DNA of 64,000 nt from Cyclobacteriaceae bacterium (lineage in GTDB: Bacteria > Bacteroidota > Bacteroidia > Cytophagales > Cyclobacteriaceae), in the NCBI GenBank assembly GCA_016787725.1, contig JAEUTZ010000022.1:1-64000 (forward strand), written 5' to 3'. Shown here piece after piece: positions 51,079 through 59,575 of the stretch. The notes below the pieces were generated by a model. The model was not told the DNA's origin. It was given only the letters and a program-made list of their open reading frames with translations, and ran no database searches. Numbering within the stretch: the first letter of the stretch is position 1; every line of letters begins with the position of its first letter. Made by a program: the position numbers and the translations under genes.

Positions 51079-53481
51079 TCACCAGGCAATATCAAGTCGA
51101 TCATCCGAATAGTCGATCTGGGTAGTTAGTACGGCTTCTTCACCCATCGAATCCGGTTCATGGATGGGATCATATTTTTCCAGCGGAGTGAAGAAGGAGT
51201 GCACCTGATGCGAAAGGGGACGGGCAACTCCATTAACCGTGAGACTTTCGGCATGGGTACCATGCAGCATTAACTTTATTCTTTTATACGAGGTCTCATA
51301 GGTTCCTTCGGAAGCGGAAAGAGATATTCGATTTTCCGATCCTTTAAATTCGATGAGGCGTTTTGAAAATTTTCCGTTTTGGTAGGCAAACGTTTCGCCA
51401 TCATCCTGATACAGCAGGAAGTCGCTGGAACCTTGGCCGCAATAGATGTGCAAGATCAACTCTTCCTGAGAAATCCCTGTATGAGGCGTGGCTGCCTGCA
51501 TGGTAATAACGCTGGCTGCTTTAATAAAAACCGGCAATCGATGGATGGGTGATTCGACTATGGTTTCCTGATTGCCGTGCCAGATTTTTCCAGTGTAAAG
51601 ATCGAACCATTCACCATCCGGAAAATAGATTTTTAATAACTCTTTATGACTCTCAACCGGAGCCACCAAAATACTGGGACCAAACAAATATTGATTTTGA
51701 TAAGCTCCCTGATATACCCGCCAGTCATGGGTATAGTTAATCGCCAACGATCGTTGAACGGGCATACCCGTTTGGGCCGCATCATAAAACAACGAATAGA
51801 TGTAGGGCATGAGTTGATACCGGAACTTGATGTAGTTGCGGCAAATTTGTTCCACTTCTTCTCCATACGACCAGGGTTCGCTATCGCGTGTATTGATCAT
51901 GGTATGGGCACGGAAGAAGGGGGAGAGTGCTGCGATGGACATCCACCGGGCAAAGAGATTCTTGTTGGTTTCTCCTACAAACCCTCCTGTATCATATCCT
52001 GCAAAGGCAATTCCGGTAAGGCCCATGCTATTCACAAGGCGTACTCCCAACAGCATGTGTTCATCGTAGCTTACATTATCGCCCGTCCATACTGCTGAGT
52101 ATCGCTGTACGCCTGAGAACCCGGAACGAGTTAGATTGAACGGTCGCTTTCCATTCAACAATTTCTTCGTTCCCTCATACGTGCTGCGTGCCATTTGAAA
52201 TCCATACAGATTTCTGCCTTTACGGGTCGTGGCTTTCTCACCTTCAAAATCAAATTCAAGGTTCTCCGGCAAGGCATTGCCCCAGGTGGCAATTTCATTC
52301 ATGTCATTCCAAAAGCCCTCAACACCAAAGTTGACATAATCCTGAAACTTGGAGGCCCACCATAGCCGGGTGGCGGGGTTGGTGAAATCCGGAAAGTGAC
52401 ACCAGCCGGGCCATACCTGCCCCTGGTAGTTTTCGCCATCCGGATATTTAATGAATACATTCTTTTTCACTCCATCATCATAGGCATCGTACCCCGGTTC
52501 CACTTTGATGCCCGGATCGCACATGATTACCACATGAAATCCCTGATCGCGGAGTTGTTTGATCAGATTTTTTGGGTCGGGAAAATGTTTCGGATCCCAC
52601 GTGAAGATCTTGTACTTGTCCATGTAATGGATATCAAATACGATAGCATCGGAGGGAATATCTTTTTCGCGAAACGTTTTGGCTAACGTAAGCACTTCCT
52701 TATCCGGATAGTAGCTGTACCGGCATTGTTGATAGCCAATACTCCAACGCGGTGGGAGTTCCATCCGTCCTGTTATGTGGGTGTATTGCTTAATGATTTC
52801 ACGGATGGTGGGTGCCGTCATGAAATAATAATTCATGTCCCCGGCATCGGCTGAAAAACTGGCGAAGCGATTGTTCGAAGCGCCAAAGTTGAAATACCCT
52901 TTATGGGAATTATCGAAATAGATTCCATAAATCAACTGATTGTGGATACCGATGTAAAATGGTGTAGAGCAATACAGCGGGTCAGTACCTGCGGTATAGC
53001 TATAGGCGTCTGTATTCCAATTTTGATAAGCAGCGCCTTTACGATCCAAGGGTCCGGTTTTTTCACCTAACCCGATAAAACGTTCACCGGGTTGTAATTT
53101 CTTATACGTTGTTACCTGCTCTCCAATCCAGGAGGTGCCAAAGGTTTCATCTTCATTGAGGGTTGCTCCTTGCAGGGTTAGAAATTTGAACCTTACCGGA
53201 TTCCTGGAGATGTGTAATTGCAGGCGAGCGGTACGAAGGATGATGTGGTCCCCCATTTCCTCGATGGTTAATTCGATGGGTTTAGGCTCGGCCACCACGG
53301 CATAGGAAAAATCTTCAATGGGACCGGTATTCGAAATACAAATCCGAATGATGTCATCACTATAGGTAGTAATTCTGAATTTACCGAAGGTGGTTTCCCC
53401 GATGAGGCTCAGGGCGTCTTTCCTGAAAGAACGAAGATTACCAAGACTTTGATTCGTTTGGGAATGAAAGTTCGCAGCCAT
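51079..53481 (-). CDS. Glycoside hydrolase family 31 alpha-glucosidase-like enzyme
   Basis: The 800-residue enzyme has no signal peptide and so should be cytoplasmic. It has the N-terminal beta domain (ending near 225), the (beta/alpha)8 barrel with nucleophile Asp in GFWNDMNEIATWG and acid/base Asp in VWTGDNVSYDEHMLLG, and C-terminal beta domains. The RWSIGYQQCRYSYYPDKEV and FDIHYMDKYKIFTWD segments are typical of alpha-glucosidases. It would hydrolyse alpha-glucosides taken up by the adjacent transporter. Located between lacI and the MFS gene; a 14-bp operator-like palindrome lies in its 85-base upstream gap. Confidence 0.94.
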   Translation of the reverse strand: MAANFHSQTNQSLGNLRSFRKDALSLIGETTFGKFRITTYSDDIIRICISNTGPIEDFSYAVVAEPKPIELTIEEMGDHIILRTARLQLHISRNPVRFKFLTLQGATLNEDETFGTSWIGEQVTTYKKLQPGERFIGLGEKTGPLDRKGAAYQNWNTDAYSYTAGTDPLYCSTPFYIGIHNQLIYGIYFDNSHKGYFNFGASNNRFASFSADAGDMNYYFMTAPTIREIIKQYTHITGRMELPPRWSIGYQQCRYSYYPDKEVLTLAKTFREKDIPSDAIVFDIHYMDKYKIFTWDPKHFPDPKNLIKQLRDQGFHVVIMCDPGIKVEPGYDAYDDGVKKNVFIKYPDGENYQGQVWPGWCHFPDFTNPATRLWWASKFQDYVNFGVEGFWNDMNEIATWGNALPENLEFDFEGEKATTRKGRNLYGFQMARSTYEGTKKLLNGKRPFNLTRSGFSGVQRYSAVWTGDNVSYDEHMLLGVRLVNSMGLTGIAFAGYDTGGFVGETNKNLFARWMSIAALSPFFRAHTMINTRDSEPWSYGEEVEQICRNYIKFRYQLMPYIYSLFYDAAQTGMPVQRSLAINYTHDWRVYQGAYQNQYLFGPSILVAPVESHKELLKIYFPDGEWFDLYTGKIWHGNQETIVESPIHRLPVFIKAASVITMQAATPHTGISQEELILHIYCGQGSSDFLLYQDDGETFAYQNGKFSKRLIEFKGSENRISLSASEGTYETSYKRIKLMLHGTHAESLTVNGVARPLSHQVHSFFTPLEKYDPIHEPDSMGEEAVLTTQIDYSDDRLDIAW

Positions 53482-53511
53482 TTATTTTTTAATAAGGGGT
53501 TAATGTAGCTC

Positions 53512-53525
53512 AAGTAGGTCTACTT
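53512..53525. promoter_or_regulatory. Short palindrome upstream of the GH31 gene
   Basis: AAGTAGGTCTACTT has 6-bp arms AAGTAG and CTACTT around a 2-base centre (GT). It lies 31-44 bases upstream of the GH31 start, between it and the LacI-type operator. Whether it is an operator or an RNA hairpin is not known. Confidence 0.35.
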
Positions 53526-53552
53526 AACCTAACATTCCCGCTTCAAAAAAAA

Positions 53553-53566
53553 CGAAAACGGTTGCG
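53553..53566. promoter_or_regulatory. LacI-type operator candidate upstream of GH31
   Basis: CGAAAACGGTTGCG is a 14-base LacI-family-like site with a central CG and the half-site GGTTGCG. It directly adjoins the lacI stop codon and is 72 bases upstream of the GH31 start. The same half-site occurs in the lacI-susC gap (54661-54674). Confidence 0.6.
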
Positions 53567-54616
53567 TTACTTCTTCTTGGCTTGTTTCTTCAGAGAAGAG
53601 TTCCGGATGATGAGTTTGGTTTTGAGAATTTTGGTTTCCGGTTGTGGCTCAAAATCTTCCTTGTCTTTCATTTCAATATGGCGGATTAACAAACGGGCAG
53701 CTTCCTGTCCCATTTCAAAACCGGGTTGATCAACGGTAGTCAGGGAAGGATCCATCAATTCGCCAAAGAACCAATTGCTAAACCCAACCACGGCAACATC
53801 TTGAGGGATCTTTAATCCCTTTTCCTTAATCGCCATCATGGCGCCCATGGCCATCGGGTCGTTGTTGGCAAAAATGGCATCGGGAATGGGATTGAGCGAT
53901 AAGAGTTTCAAGGCCCCGCGTTTGCCTTCTTCAAATGTTCCGGAGGGGCAATTGACAATCAGGTTCTCCTTCACGTCCATTCCATGCTCTTTCAACGCAT
54001 CGGTATACCCGCGGAAACGATCAATGCTGATCATCAAGTTGGGAGCGCCATTCAAGTGGCCAATGCGGGTGCACCCTTGTTCGATCAGGTGCTCAACCGC
54101 TTCTTTGGCACCGGCATAATCGTCTACAATCACTTTGCTGCTGGTCGGGCTGTTGTACATCCGATCATAGAATACAATGGGTACGCCCTTTGAAATAATG
54201 GATTCAATGTGATCAAAGTTGTTCGTTTCGCGCGATATGGAAAGCAACATTCCATCCACCCGGCTGTTGAAGAGCGCTTTCATATCGGTTAACTCACGCT
54301 GATAGGATTCGTTGGATTGCGCCAGAATTACATTATAGCCGGCCGTATAGGCAACGTCTTCAATCCCGCTGATGACGGTGGAGAAAAAGAAGTGTACGAT
54401 TTCGGGAATAATAACCCCGATCGTATTGGTTTTCTTTTGCCGCAGGTTAAGCGCAACGATATTGGGTTGATAATTCAGTCTTTCCGCGAGCTCATTCACC
54501 GCTTTTTTGGTTTGCACGCTGATGTCCGGATGGTCCTTTAAGGCTCTCGATACCGTAGAGGGAGAAATCCCTAATTCGCGGGCAATGTCTTTAATGGTTA
54601 CCTGATTGAATTTCAT
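53567..54616 (-). CDS. LacI-family transcriptional regulator of the glucan locus
   Basis: The 349-residue protein has the LacI HTH (MKFNQVTIKDIARELGISPSTVSRALKDHPDIS) with hinge segment RLNYQPNIVALNLRQKKTNTIG, then the periplasmic-binding-like effector domain (about 62-330): GVIIPEIVHFFFSTVISGIEDVA, then PDAIFANNDPMAMGAM and DVAVVGFSNW, typical of sugar sensors. It lies divergently from susC and is the first gene of the operon with GH31, the MFS transporter and the esterase. The operator-like palindromes in both flanking gaps suggest it controls both transcription units and itself. The effector sugar is inferred to be an alpha-glucan product. Confidence 0.93.
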   Translation of the reverse strand: MKFNQVTIKDIARELGISPSTVSRALKDHPDISVQTKKAVNELAERLNYQPNIVALNLRQKKTNTIGVIIPEIVHFFFSTVISGIEDVAYTAGYNVILAQSNESYQRELTDMKALFNSRVDGMLLSISRETNNFDHIESIISKGVPIVFYDRMYNSPTSSKVIVDDYAGAKEAVEHLIEQGCTRIGHLNGAPNLMISIDRFRGYTDALKEHGMDVKENLIVNCPSGTFEEGKRGALKLLSLNPIPDAIFANNDPMAMGAMMAIKEKGLKIPQDVAVVGFSNWFFGELMDPSLTTVDQPGFEMGQEAARLLIRHIEMKDKEDFEPQPETKILKTKLIIRNSSLKKQAKKK

Positions 54617-54660
54617 TTCAGTGGGCTTATTTGATCAAATTTTAAAGATCGCTTAGTTTC

Positions 54661-54689
54661 CGCAATCGGTTGCGCACCCGTTTCCGCAA
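54661..54689. promoter_or_regulatory. LacI-type operator candidate(s) between lacI and susC
   Basis: CGCAATCGGTTGCG (54661-54674) is a near-perfect 14-base palindrome (one mismatched pair) sharing GGTTGCG with the site upstream of GH31. An overlapping CGCACCCGTTTCCGCAA (54673-54689) is a weaker second copy; on the minus strand TTGCGGAAAC occurs twice here. The gap 54617-54842 (226 bases) is otherwise AT-rich. It separates the divergent lacI and susC starts, so one operator region could control both. Confidence 0.6.
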
Positions 54690-54842
54690 AAATAAAGCAA
54701 GAAAATGAACTCGTAACGTGGTCAAATGCTGAAAACACGGTATTATTACGCTGCAAAATCACTTTTTTACGCAATGCAAGTAACAAATTGATTTTGAAAG
54801 AACTCTTAAAAAACAACAATTAAAACCCTAAAACAATTATCT

Positions 54843-57833
54843 ATGACCAAATTGTATCTGTTTGTTCGCAGGTATCTGGCGGTGATGCTGGTTTTTGGAA
54901 CTCTGGTGAGTTTCGCCCAGCAAACTGTTACAGGTAAAGTGACGGCTGCCGAGGATGGCTCGGGAATTCCAGGGGTAAACATCCTGGAAAAAGGCACCTC
55001 CAATGGTACGGTGTCTGACGCGGATGGAAATTACCGGATTAGTGTAGGTGCGAATGCAACCTTAGTTTTTTCCTTCGTTGGCTATACTACCCAGGAAGTG
55101 TCCGTGGGATCTCAAAGTTCAGTGAATGTGTCTTTGCAGTCCGATGTTACCGCCTTGAGTGAAGTGGTAGTAGTGGGGTATGGAACACAGGAGAAAAAGG
55201 AAATTACCAGCTCCGTTACTAGCGTAAAGGCAGAAGATTTCAACAAGGGAACGGTGAACGATCCGGTTCAATTGCTTCAAGGTAAGGTTGCCGGGTTGAA
55301 TATTACTCGGGCCGGTGGCGACCCCAATGGTGGATTTAACATCCGCTTGAGAGGTGTTGGTACCATTGGTGCGAATACAGAACCCCTGATTGTAATAGAC
55401 GGTGTTATTGGAGGTTCCTTAAATTCAGTTGACCCGAATGACATTGCCTCCATGGATGTGTTGAAAGACGGTTCCGCAGCAGCGATTTATGGAAGCCGGG
55501 GTGGTACCGGGGTAATCCTGATCACTACCAAGTCTGGTAAGGCTGGCAAAGTACAAGTGGATTATAGCGGTTCCGTAGCCACGGAATCCGTTGCCCGTAC
55601 GGTGGATTTCATGGATGCCAGCGAATATCGTGCTACCACCGGTTCGGTTGATTTAGGAAGTACCACCGACTGGTTGGATGTTGTATCGCAGAATGGTAAT
55701 GCCATGGTGCACAATCTCTCTTTATCCGGTGGCAGCAAGAGCACAACCTACCGCACTTCCTTTAACTATCGTGGACAGAATGGTATAGCGTTGAACTCCG
55801 GCTTTGATCAGATTAACGGTCGTATCAACTTATCTCAAAAAGCGCTAAAGGATCGTGCAACGATCACGATGAACTTTGCTACAACTGTTCGCGATGCCAA
55901 CTATGGTTTTACCGAATCATTGCGCTATGCAGTGATTGCTAACCCCACCATGCCGGTATACGATAATACATTAACCAGCCCTACCGCGGGTGGTAACTTT
56001 AATGGTTACGCAGAACGCGATATCTTCGACTTCTTCAACCCGCTCTCTATTGCAGAGCAAAACATAAATGAAGGAAATGATACCCGGATTCTGGCCAGCA
56101 TTCGTGGCGAATACGATTTCAGTGATTTCATTGACGGATTATCTGCTGCTGTATTCTATTCAGCACAGAAGGAATCTGACATTCGTGGCCAATACTATGC
56201 CAAGACTTCTAAGTTCAGAGGCTTTGGCCGCAATGGTCTTGCCAACAGAAGAACCGATCAACGTAATAACGAACTGTTTGAGACTACGGTGAATTATACC
56301 AAAGACATCGGAAATACTAACCTGGCTATCTTAGGAGGGTATTCCTATCAGGACTTCTTCAACGAAGGTTTTGGAATGGAAGGCGGTAATTTCTTAACAG
56401 ATGCCTTTACTTACAATAACATGGGTGCTGCTCTTGATTTTGCCAATGGTCTTGGATCCGTATTTAGCTATGCAAACTCGAACAAGCTGGTAGCGTTCTT
56501 CGGTCGGGCCAACGTAAATATCTCAGAGACTTATTTTGCTTCCGTGAGTGCTCGTTATGAAGGTTCATCCCGTTTTGGAGAAAACAACAAGTGGGGTGTT
56601 TTCCCGGCTGTATCCGGAGGTGTGACCTTAAGCAATCTGGTTGACATTCCTTCTGTGAACAGTTTGAAATTGCGTGCCAGCTGGGGTGTAACGGGTAATC
56701 AACCGGGTTCATCCTATGAGTCGTTGCAGCGTTTTGGCCGTCAGGGTAACTTCTTCTACGAAGGAGCTTATGTGCCCAGCTATGGTCCTGTTTCCAATGC
56801 TAATCCTGACCTGAAATGGGAAACCAAAGATGAGATTGATATTGGTGCTGATTTTGGTATGTTGAATAATAAATTAACGGGTACTCTGGACTGGTACACC
56901 CGTGTAACCAGAGACATGATTTTGCCAGTAAACGTACCGGTTCCACCAAACTTGTTTGGTACTACCCTTGTTAATATTGGTGAATTGAAAAACAGCGGTT
57001 TTGAAATAGCTCTGAATTACAATGCACAAACAGGTCGTGACTTTAACTGGTCAGTAGGGGGTAACTTCTCAACCTATAATACCGAAGTGGTGAGTTTAAC
57101 GACAGGCGCATTGAGTTTTGGTACCGGTGGTGTATTGTACCGTGCTAACATGGGTGCCCCTGGTCAGAACGACTTCTTGTTGGTTCGATTGAAGGAAGGA
57201 CAGCCTTTTGGAGAGTTGTGGGGACCTATACAGGAAGGTGTTAATCCCGATGGTACGCCTAAGTTTTCGAGCTTGGATGGCGATGCTACTTTCTGTAATT
57301 GCGATGCTGATAAGACCGTTATTGGAAATGGTTTGCCTGATTTTACTGCCGGCTTAAACGTTTCATTGTCATATAAGCGTTTTGACCTGACGGCTTTCTT
57401 CCGCGGTGCCTTTGGCCACGACCTGGTCAACAGTTACCGGGGTTTCTATGAAAACCGCGAGTCTACTACCCTGGGTAACTATAACGTTGTAAACACCAAG
57501 TATTATGACCCTACCATTACCAAGGCGCAGGTAAATAGCACCCACGTTGAAGATGCCAGTTACGTTAAGTTGGATAACATGCAACTTGGCTATAACGTAC
57601 CCGTGAAGCCAGGGGGTACCATTTCTAATTTCAGAATCTACTTTGCGGGCCAGAACCTGTTCGTGATTACGGATTATACAGGTGTTGACCCTGAAGTGAG
57701 ATACCAGGACCGTATCGATGGTGACAATGGTGGCCAGCCGGGCGCTGTTGACCCGTTGTCTCCGGGTATTGAAAGACGTTCTACTTATTTTACTACCAGA
57801 ACGCTGACGTTTGGAGTTAACCTTAGTTTCTAA
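54843..57833 (+). CDS. susC: SusC/RagA-type TonB-dependent outer-membrane transporter
   Basis: The 996-residue protein imports glycans across the outer membrane with its SusD partner. It has a signal peptide (to about 27, SFAQQ), a carboxypeptidase-regulatory-like domain (VTGKVTAAEDGSGIPGVNI, about 28-100), the Bacteroidota TonB box region and plug (EVVVVGYGTQEKKEITSSVTSV, then RGVGTIGANTEPLIVIDGV and DIASMDVLKDGSAAAIYGSRG), and the 22-strand barrel to the end, TRTLTFGVNLSF. Length is as usual. The susD gene starts 11 bases later. Given the neighbouring GH31 and LacI, malto-oligosaccharide uptake is likely, but specificity is inferred. Confidence 0.95.
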   Translation: MTKLYLFVRRYLAVMLVFGTLVSFAQQTVTGKVTAAEDGSGIPGVNILEKGTSNGTVSDADGNYRISVGANATLVFSFVGYTTQEVSVGSQSSVNVSLQSDVTALSEVVVVGYGTQEKKEITSSVTSVKAEDFNKGTVNDPVQLLQGKVAGLNITRAGGDPNGGFNIRLRGVGTIGANTEPLIVIDGVIGGSLNSVDPNDIASMDVLKDGSAAAIYGSRGGTGVILITTKSGKAGKVQVDYSGSVATESVARTVDFMDASEYRATTGSVDLGSTTDWLDVVSQNGNAMVHNLSLSGGSKSTTYRTSFNYRGQNGIALNSGFDQINGRINLSQKALKDRATITMNFATTVRDANYGFTESLRYAVIANPTMPVYDNTLTSPTAGGNFNGYAERDIFDFFNPLSIAEQNINEGNDTRILASIRGEYDFSDFIDGLSAAVFYSAQKESDIRGQYYAKTSKFRGFGRNGLANRRTDQRNNELFETTVNYTKDIGNTNLAILGGYSYQDFFNEGFGMEGGNFLTDAFTYNNMGAALDFANGLGSVFSYANSNKLVAFFGRANVNISETYFASVSARYEGSSRFGENNKWGVFPAVSGGVTLSNLVDIPSVNSLKLRASWGVTGNQPGSSYESLQRFGRQGNFFYEGAYVPSYGPVSNANPDLKWETKDEIDIGADFGMLNNKLTGTLDWYTRVTRDMILPVNVPVPPNLFGTTLVNIGELKNSGFEIALNYNAQTGRDFNWSVGGNFSTYNTEVVSLTTGALSFGTGGVLYRANMGAPGQNDFLLVRLKEGQPFGELWGPIQEGVNPDGTPKFSSLDGDATFCNCDADKTVIGNGLPDFTAGLNVSLSYKRFDLTAFFRGAFGHDLVNSYRGFYENRESTTLGNYNVVNTKYYDPTITKAQVNSTHVEDASYVKLDNMQLGYNVPVKPGGTISNFRIYFAGQNLFVITDYTGVDPEVRYQDRIDGDNGGQPGAVDPLSPGIERRSTYFTTRTLTFGVNLSF

Positions 57834-57844
57834 CGAATAAATAG

Positions 57845-59479
57845 ATGACGATAATGAAAAAGACATTGTTTAAAAAAATAGCAATGCTGGGCTTGGGGTT
57901 AACATTTTTTACCCAGTCCTGCACAAATCTGGATGAAGAGCTGTTCAGTGATGTAACAGCTGACAACTTCTTCAAGACGGACGAGGAGTTTATTGCTGCT
58001 TTAGGCCAGGCTTACCGGGCCTTCGCGGGATTAGGGAACCACTCAAATTTGTGGTCGGTTCAGGAGATTACTTCTGATGAGTTGGTGATCACAACCAAAG
58101 GTGGCGACTGGTTTGACGGGGGAGTCTTGATTCAATTGCACGAACACTCATGGGCCGTTGACAATGGGTTCTTCAACAATACCTGGCAATTCCTGTATGG
58201 GGGTGTCAATACATCCAACCGGTTAATTTTTCAATTCGAACAACTTGGAACACCCGAGGCTGACGCATTTGTTGCTGAATTGCGCGCTATTCGTGCCTTG
58301 TGGTACTATTGGTTGATTGATTCATTTGGTAATGTACCGTTGGTGATTGACTTTACTGAAACTGCCCCGGTGGGCAATTCAACACGGGCTCAGGTTTATG
58401 CTTTTGTTGAGAGTGAATTAAAAGCTGTGATCAATGATTTGCCGGAGAATGTCGATGCTTCGACCTATGGTCGTATTACTAAATGGGCTGCTCACGCGAT
58501 CCTTGCAAAACTGTATTTGAATGCACAGGTATATACAGGTACAGCCAAGTGGGCAGAGGCTGCCGCTGAAGCCCAGGCAATTATTGCCAGTGGTAAATAC
58601 AATTTAGAGCCAGTTTACAAGGATAACTTTGCCATCAACAACAGTGGCTCCCGAGAGAATATCTTTGTGTATCCGTATGACAAAGTGTTTGCCGATGGTT
58701 TTAACTGGCCGATGATGACGTTGCACTATGCCAGCCAGGGAGTGTATAAATTAACTCAACAGCCATGGAATGGATATGCCGTTGTAGAAGAGTTTTATAA
58801 CAGCTATGTTGATCCGGCTCAGAATCCTGGTCCTCAAGGCCCGGTTTGGTTGGACTTAACCACGGATGCTAATAATGATGGGATTTCTGATGACCTTGGA
58901 ACGCAGGATGCTCGCTTGAGCAACTTTGTGGTTGGTCCGCAGTTTAACCCGGATGGGACGCGTGCTACTGATCCTGGGTTTGAAGGGCCAACAACTGCGG
59001 CACCGGATCCTGATGGAGCACCTTTAACGTTCACTCCGCAAAATAACGAGCTGTTTCCAAATGGATGGCGGCAGGGCGGTGCCCGTATTGGTAAGTACCA
59101 ATATGAAATTGGTGGTACTAATAATATGAGCAATGACTTTGTAGTGTTTCGCTATGCCGATATCCTTTTGACACGTGCTGAGGCTCTCTGGAGACAAAAT
59201 CCGGCCAGCGCGGAAGCGCTTACATTAGTGAATCAGATTCGGTCAAGAGCGGGTGTTGATCCTTACGGTTCACTTACTGCTGATAATCTCCTGGCTGAGC
59301 GCGGTCGTGAAATGTTTGCTGAAATGACCCGCAGACAAGACCTGATTCGTTTTGACCGGTGGGATGATGCCTGGTGGGAAAAACCAACCAGTACAGCAAC
59401 CTATAAACTATTCCCGATTCCGAAGGCACAACGTGATGTAAACAGCTTGTTGCAGCAGAACCCGGGTTACCCGAACTAA
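57845..59479 (+). CDS. susD: SusD/RagB-type outer-membrane glycan-binding lipoprotein
   Basis: The 544-residue protein lids the SusC transporter. An ATG at 57854 (MKKTLFKK) is equally likely as the start and gives a standard lipoprotein signal ending FFTQSCTN. The SusD fold is shown by NFFKTDEEFIAALGQAYRAFAGLGN, the WQFLYGGVNTSNRLI helix, an AELRAIRALWYYWLIDSFGNVPLV segment and C-terminal RYADILLTRAEALWR with LVNQIRSRAGVDPYG, RGREMFAEMTRRQDLIRFDRW and a final PIPKAQRDVNSLLQQNPGYPN. No SusE/SusF homologue follows; a terminator ends the pair. Confidence 0.95.
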   Translation: MTIMKKTLFKKIAMLGLGLTFFTQSCTNLDEELFSDVTADNFFKTDEEFIAALGQAYRAFAGLGNHSNLWSVQEITSDELVITTKGGDWFDGGVLIQLHEHSWAVDNGFFNNTWQFLYGGVNTSNRLIFQFEQLGTPEADAFVAELRAIRALWYYWLIDSFGNVPLVIDFTETAPVGNSTRAQVYAFVESELKAVINDLPENVDASTYGRITKWAAHAILAKLYLNAQVYTGTAKWAEAAAEAQAIIASGKYNLEPVYKDNFAINNSGSRENIFVYPYDKVFADGFNWPMMTLHYASQGVYKLTQQPWNGYAVVEEFYNSYVDPAQNPGPQGPVWLDLTTDANNDGISDDLGTQDARLSNFVVGPQFNPDGTRATDPGFEGPTTAAPDPDGAPLTFTPQNNELFPNGWRQGGARIGKYQYEIGGTNNMSNDFVVFRYADILLTRAEALWRQNPASAEALTLVNQIRSRAGVDPYGSLTADNLLAERGREMFAEMTRRQDLIRFDRWDDAWWEKPTSTATYKLFPIPKAQRDVNSLLQQNPGYPN

Positions 59480-59498
59480 TCGATTCCTTTACTTGAAT

Positions 59499-59529
59499 AA
59501 AAAGGCAAACACCCTGTGTTTGCCTTTTT
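59499..59529 (+). terminator. Intrinsic terminator after susD
   Basis: AAAAAGGCAAACAC and GTGTTTGCCTTTTT form a 14-bp stem around a 3-base loop, 20 bases after the susD stop. Confidence 0.9.
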
Positions 59530-59551
59530 ATTTTATACGATTTTGATTTTA

Positions 59552-59559
59552 TAATTTTG
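59552..59559 (+). promoter_or_regulatory. Promoter -7 box candidate for the VCBS lipoprotein gene
   Basis: TAATTTTG exactly fits the Bacteroidota -7 pattern TAnnTTTG, 17-24 bases before the ATG at 59576. No well-spaced -33 TTTG is seen (the nearest lies inside the preceding terminator), so the assignment is tentative. Confidence 0.35.
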
Positions 59560-59575
59560 ATCCTTTGTCGTAGAG

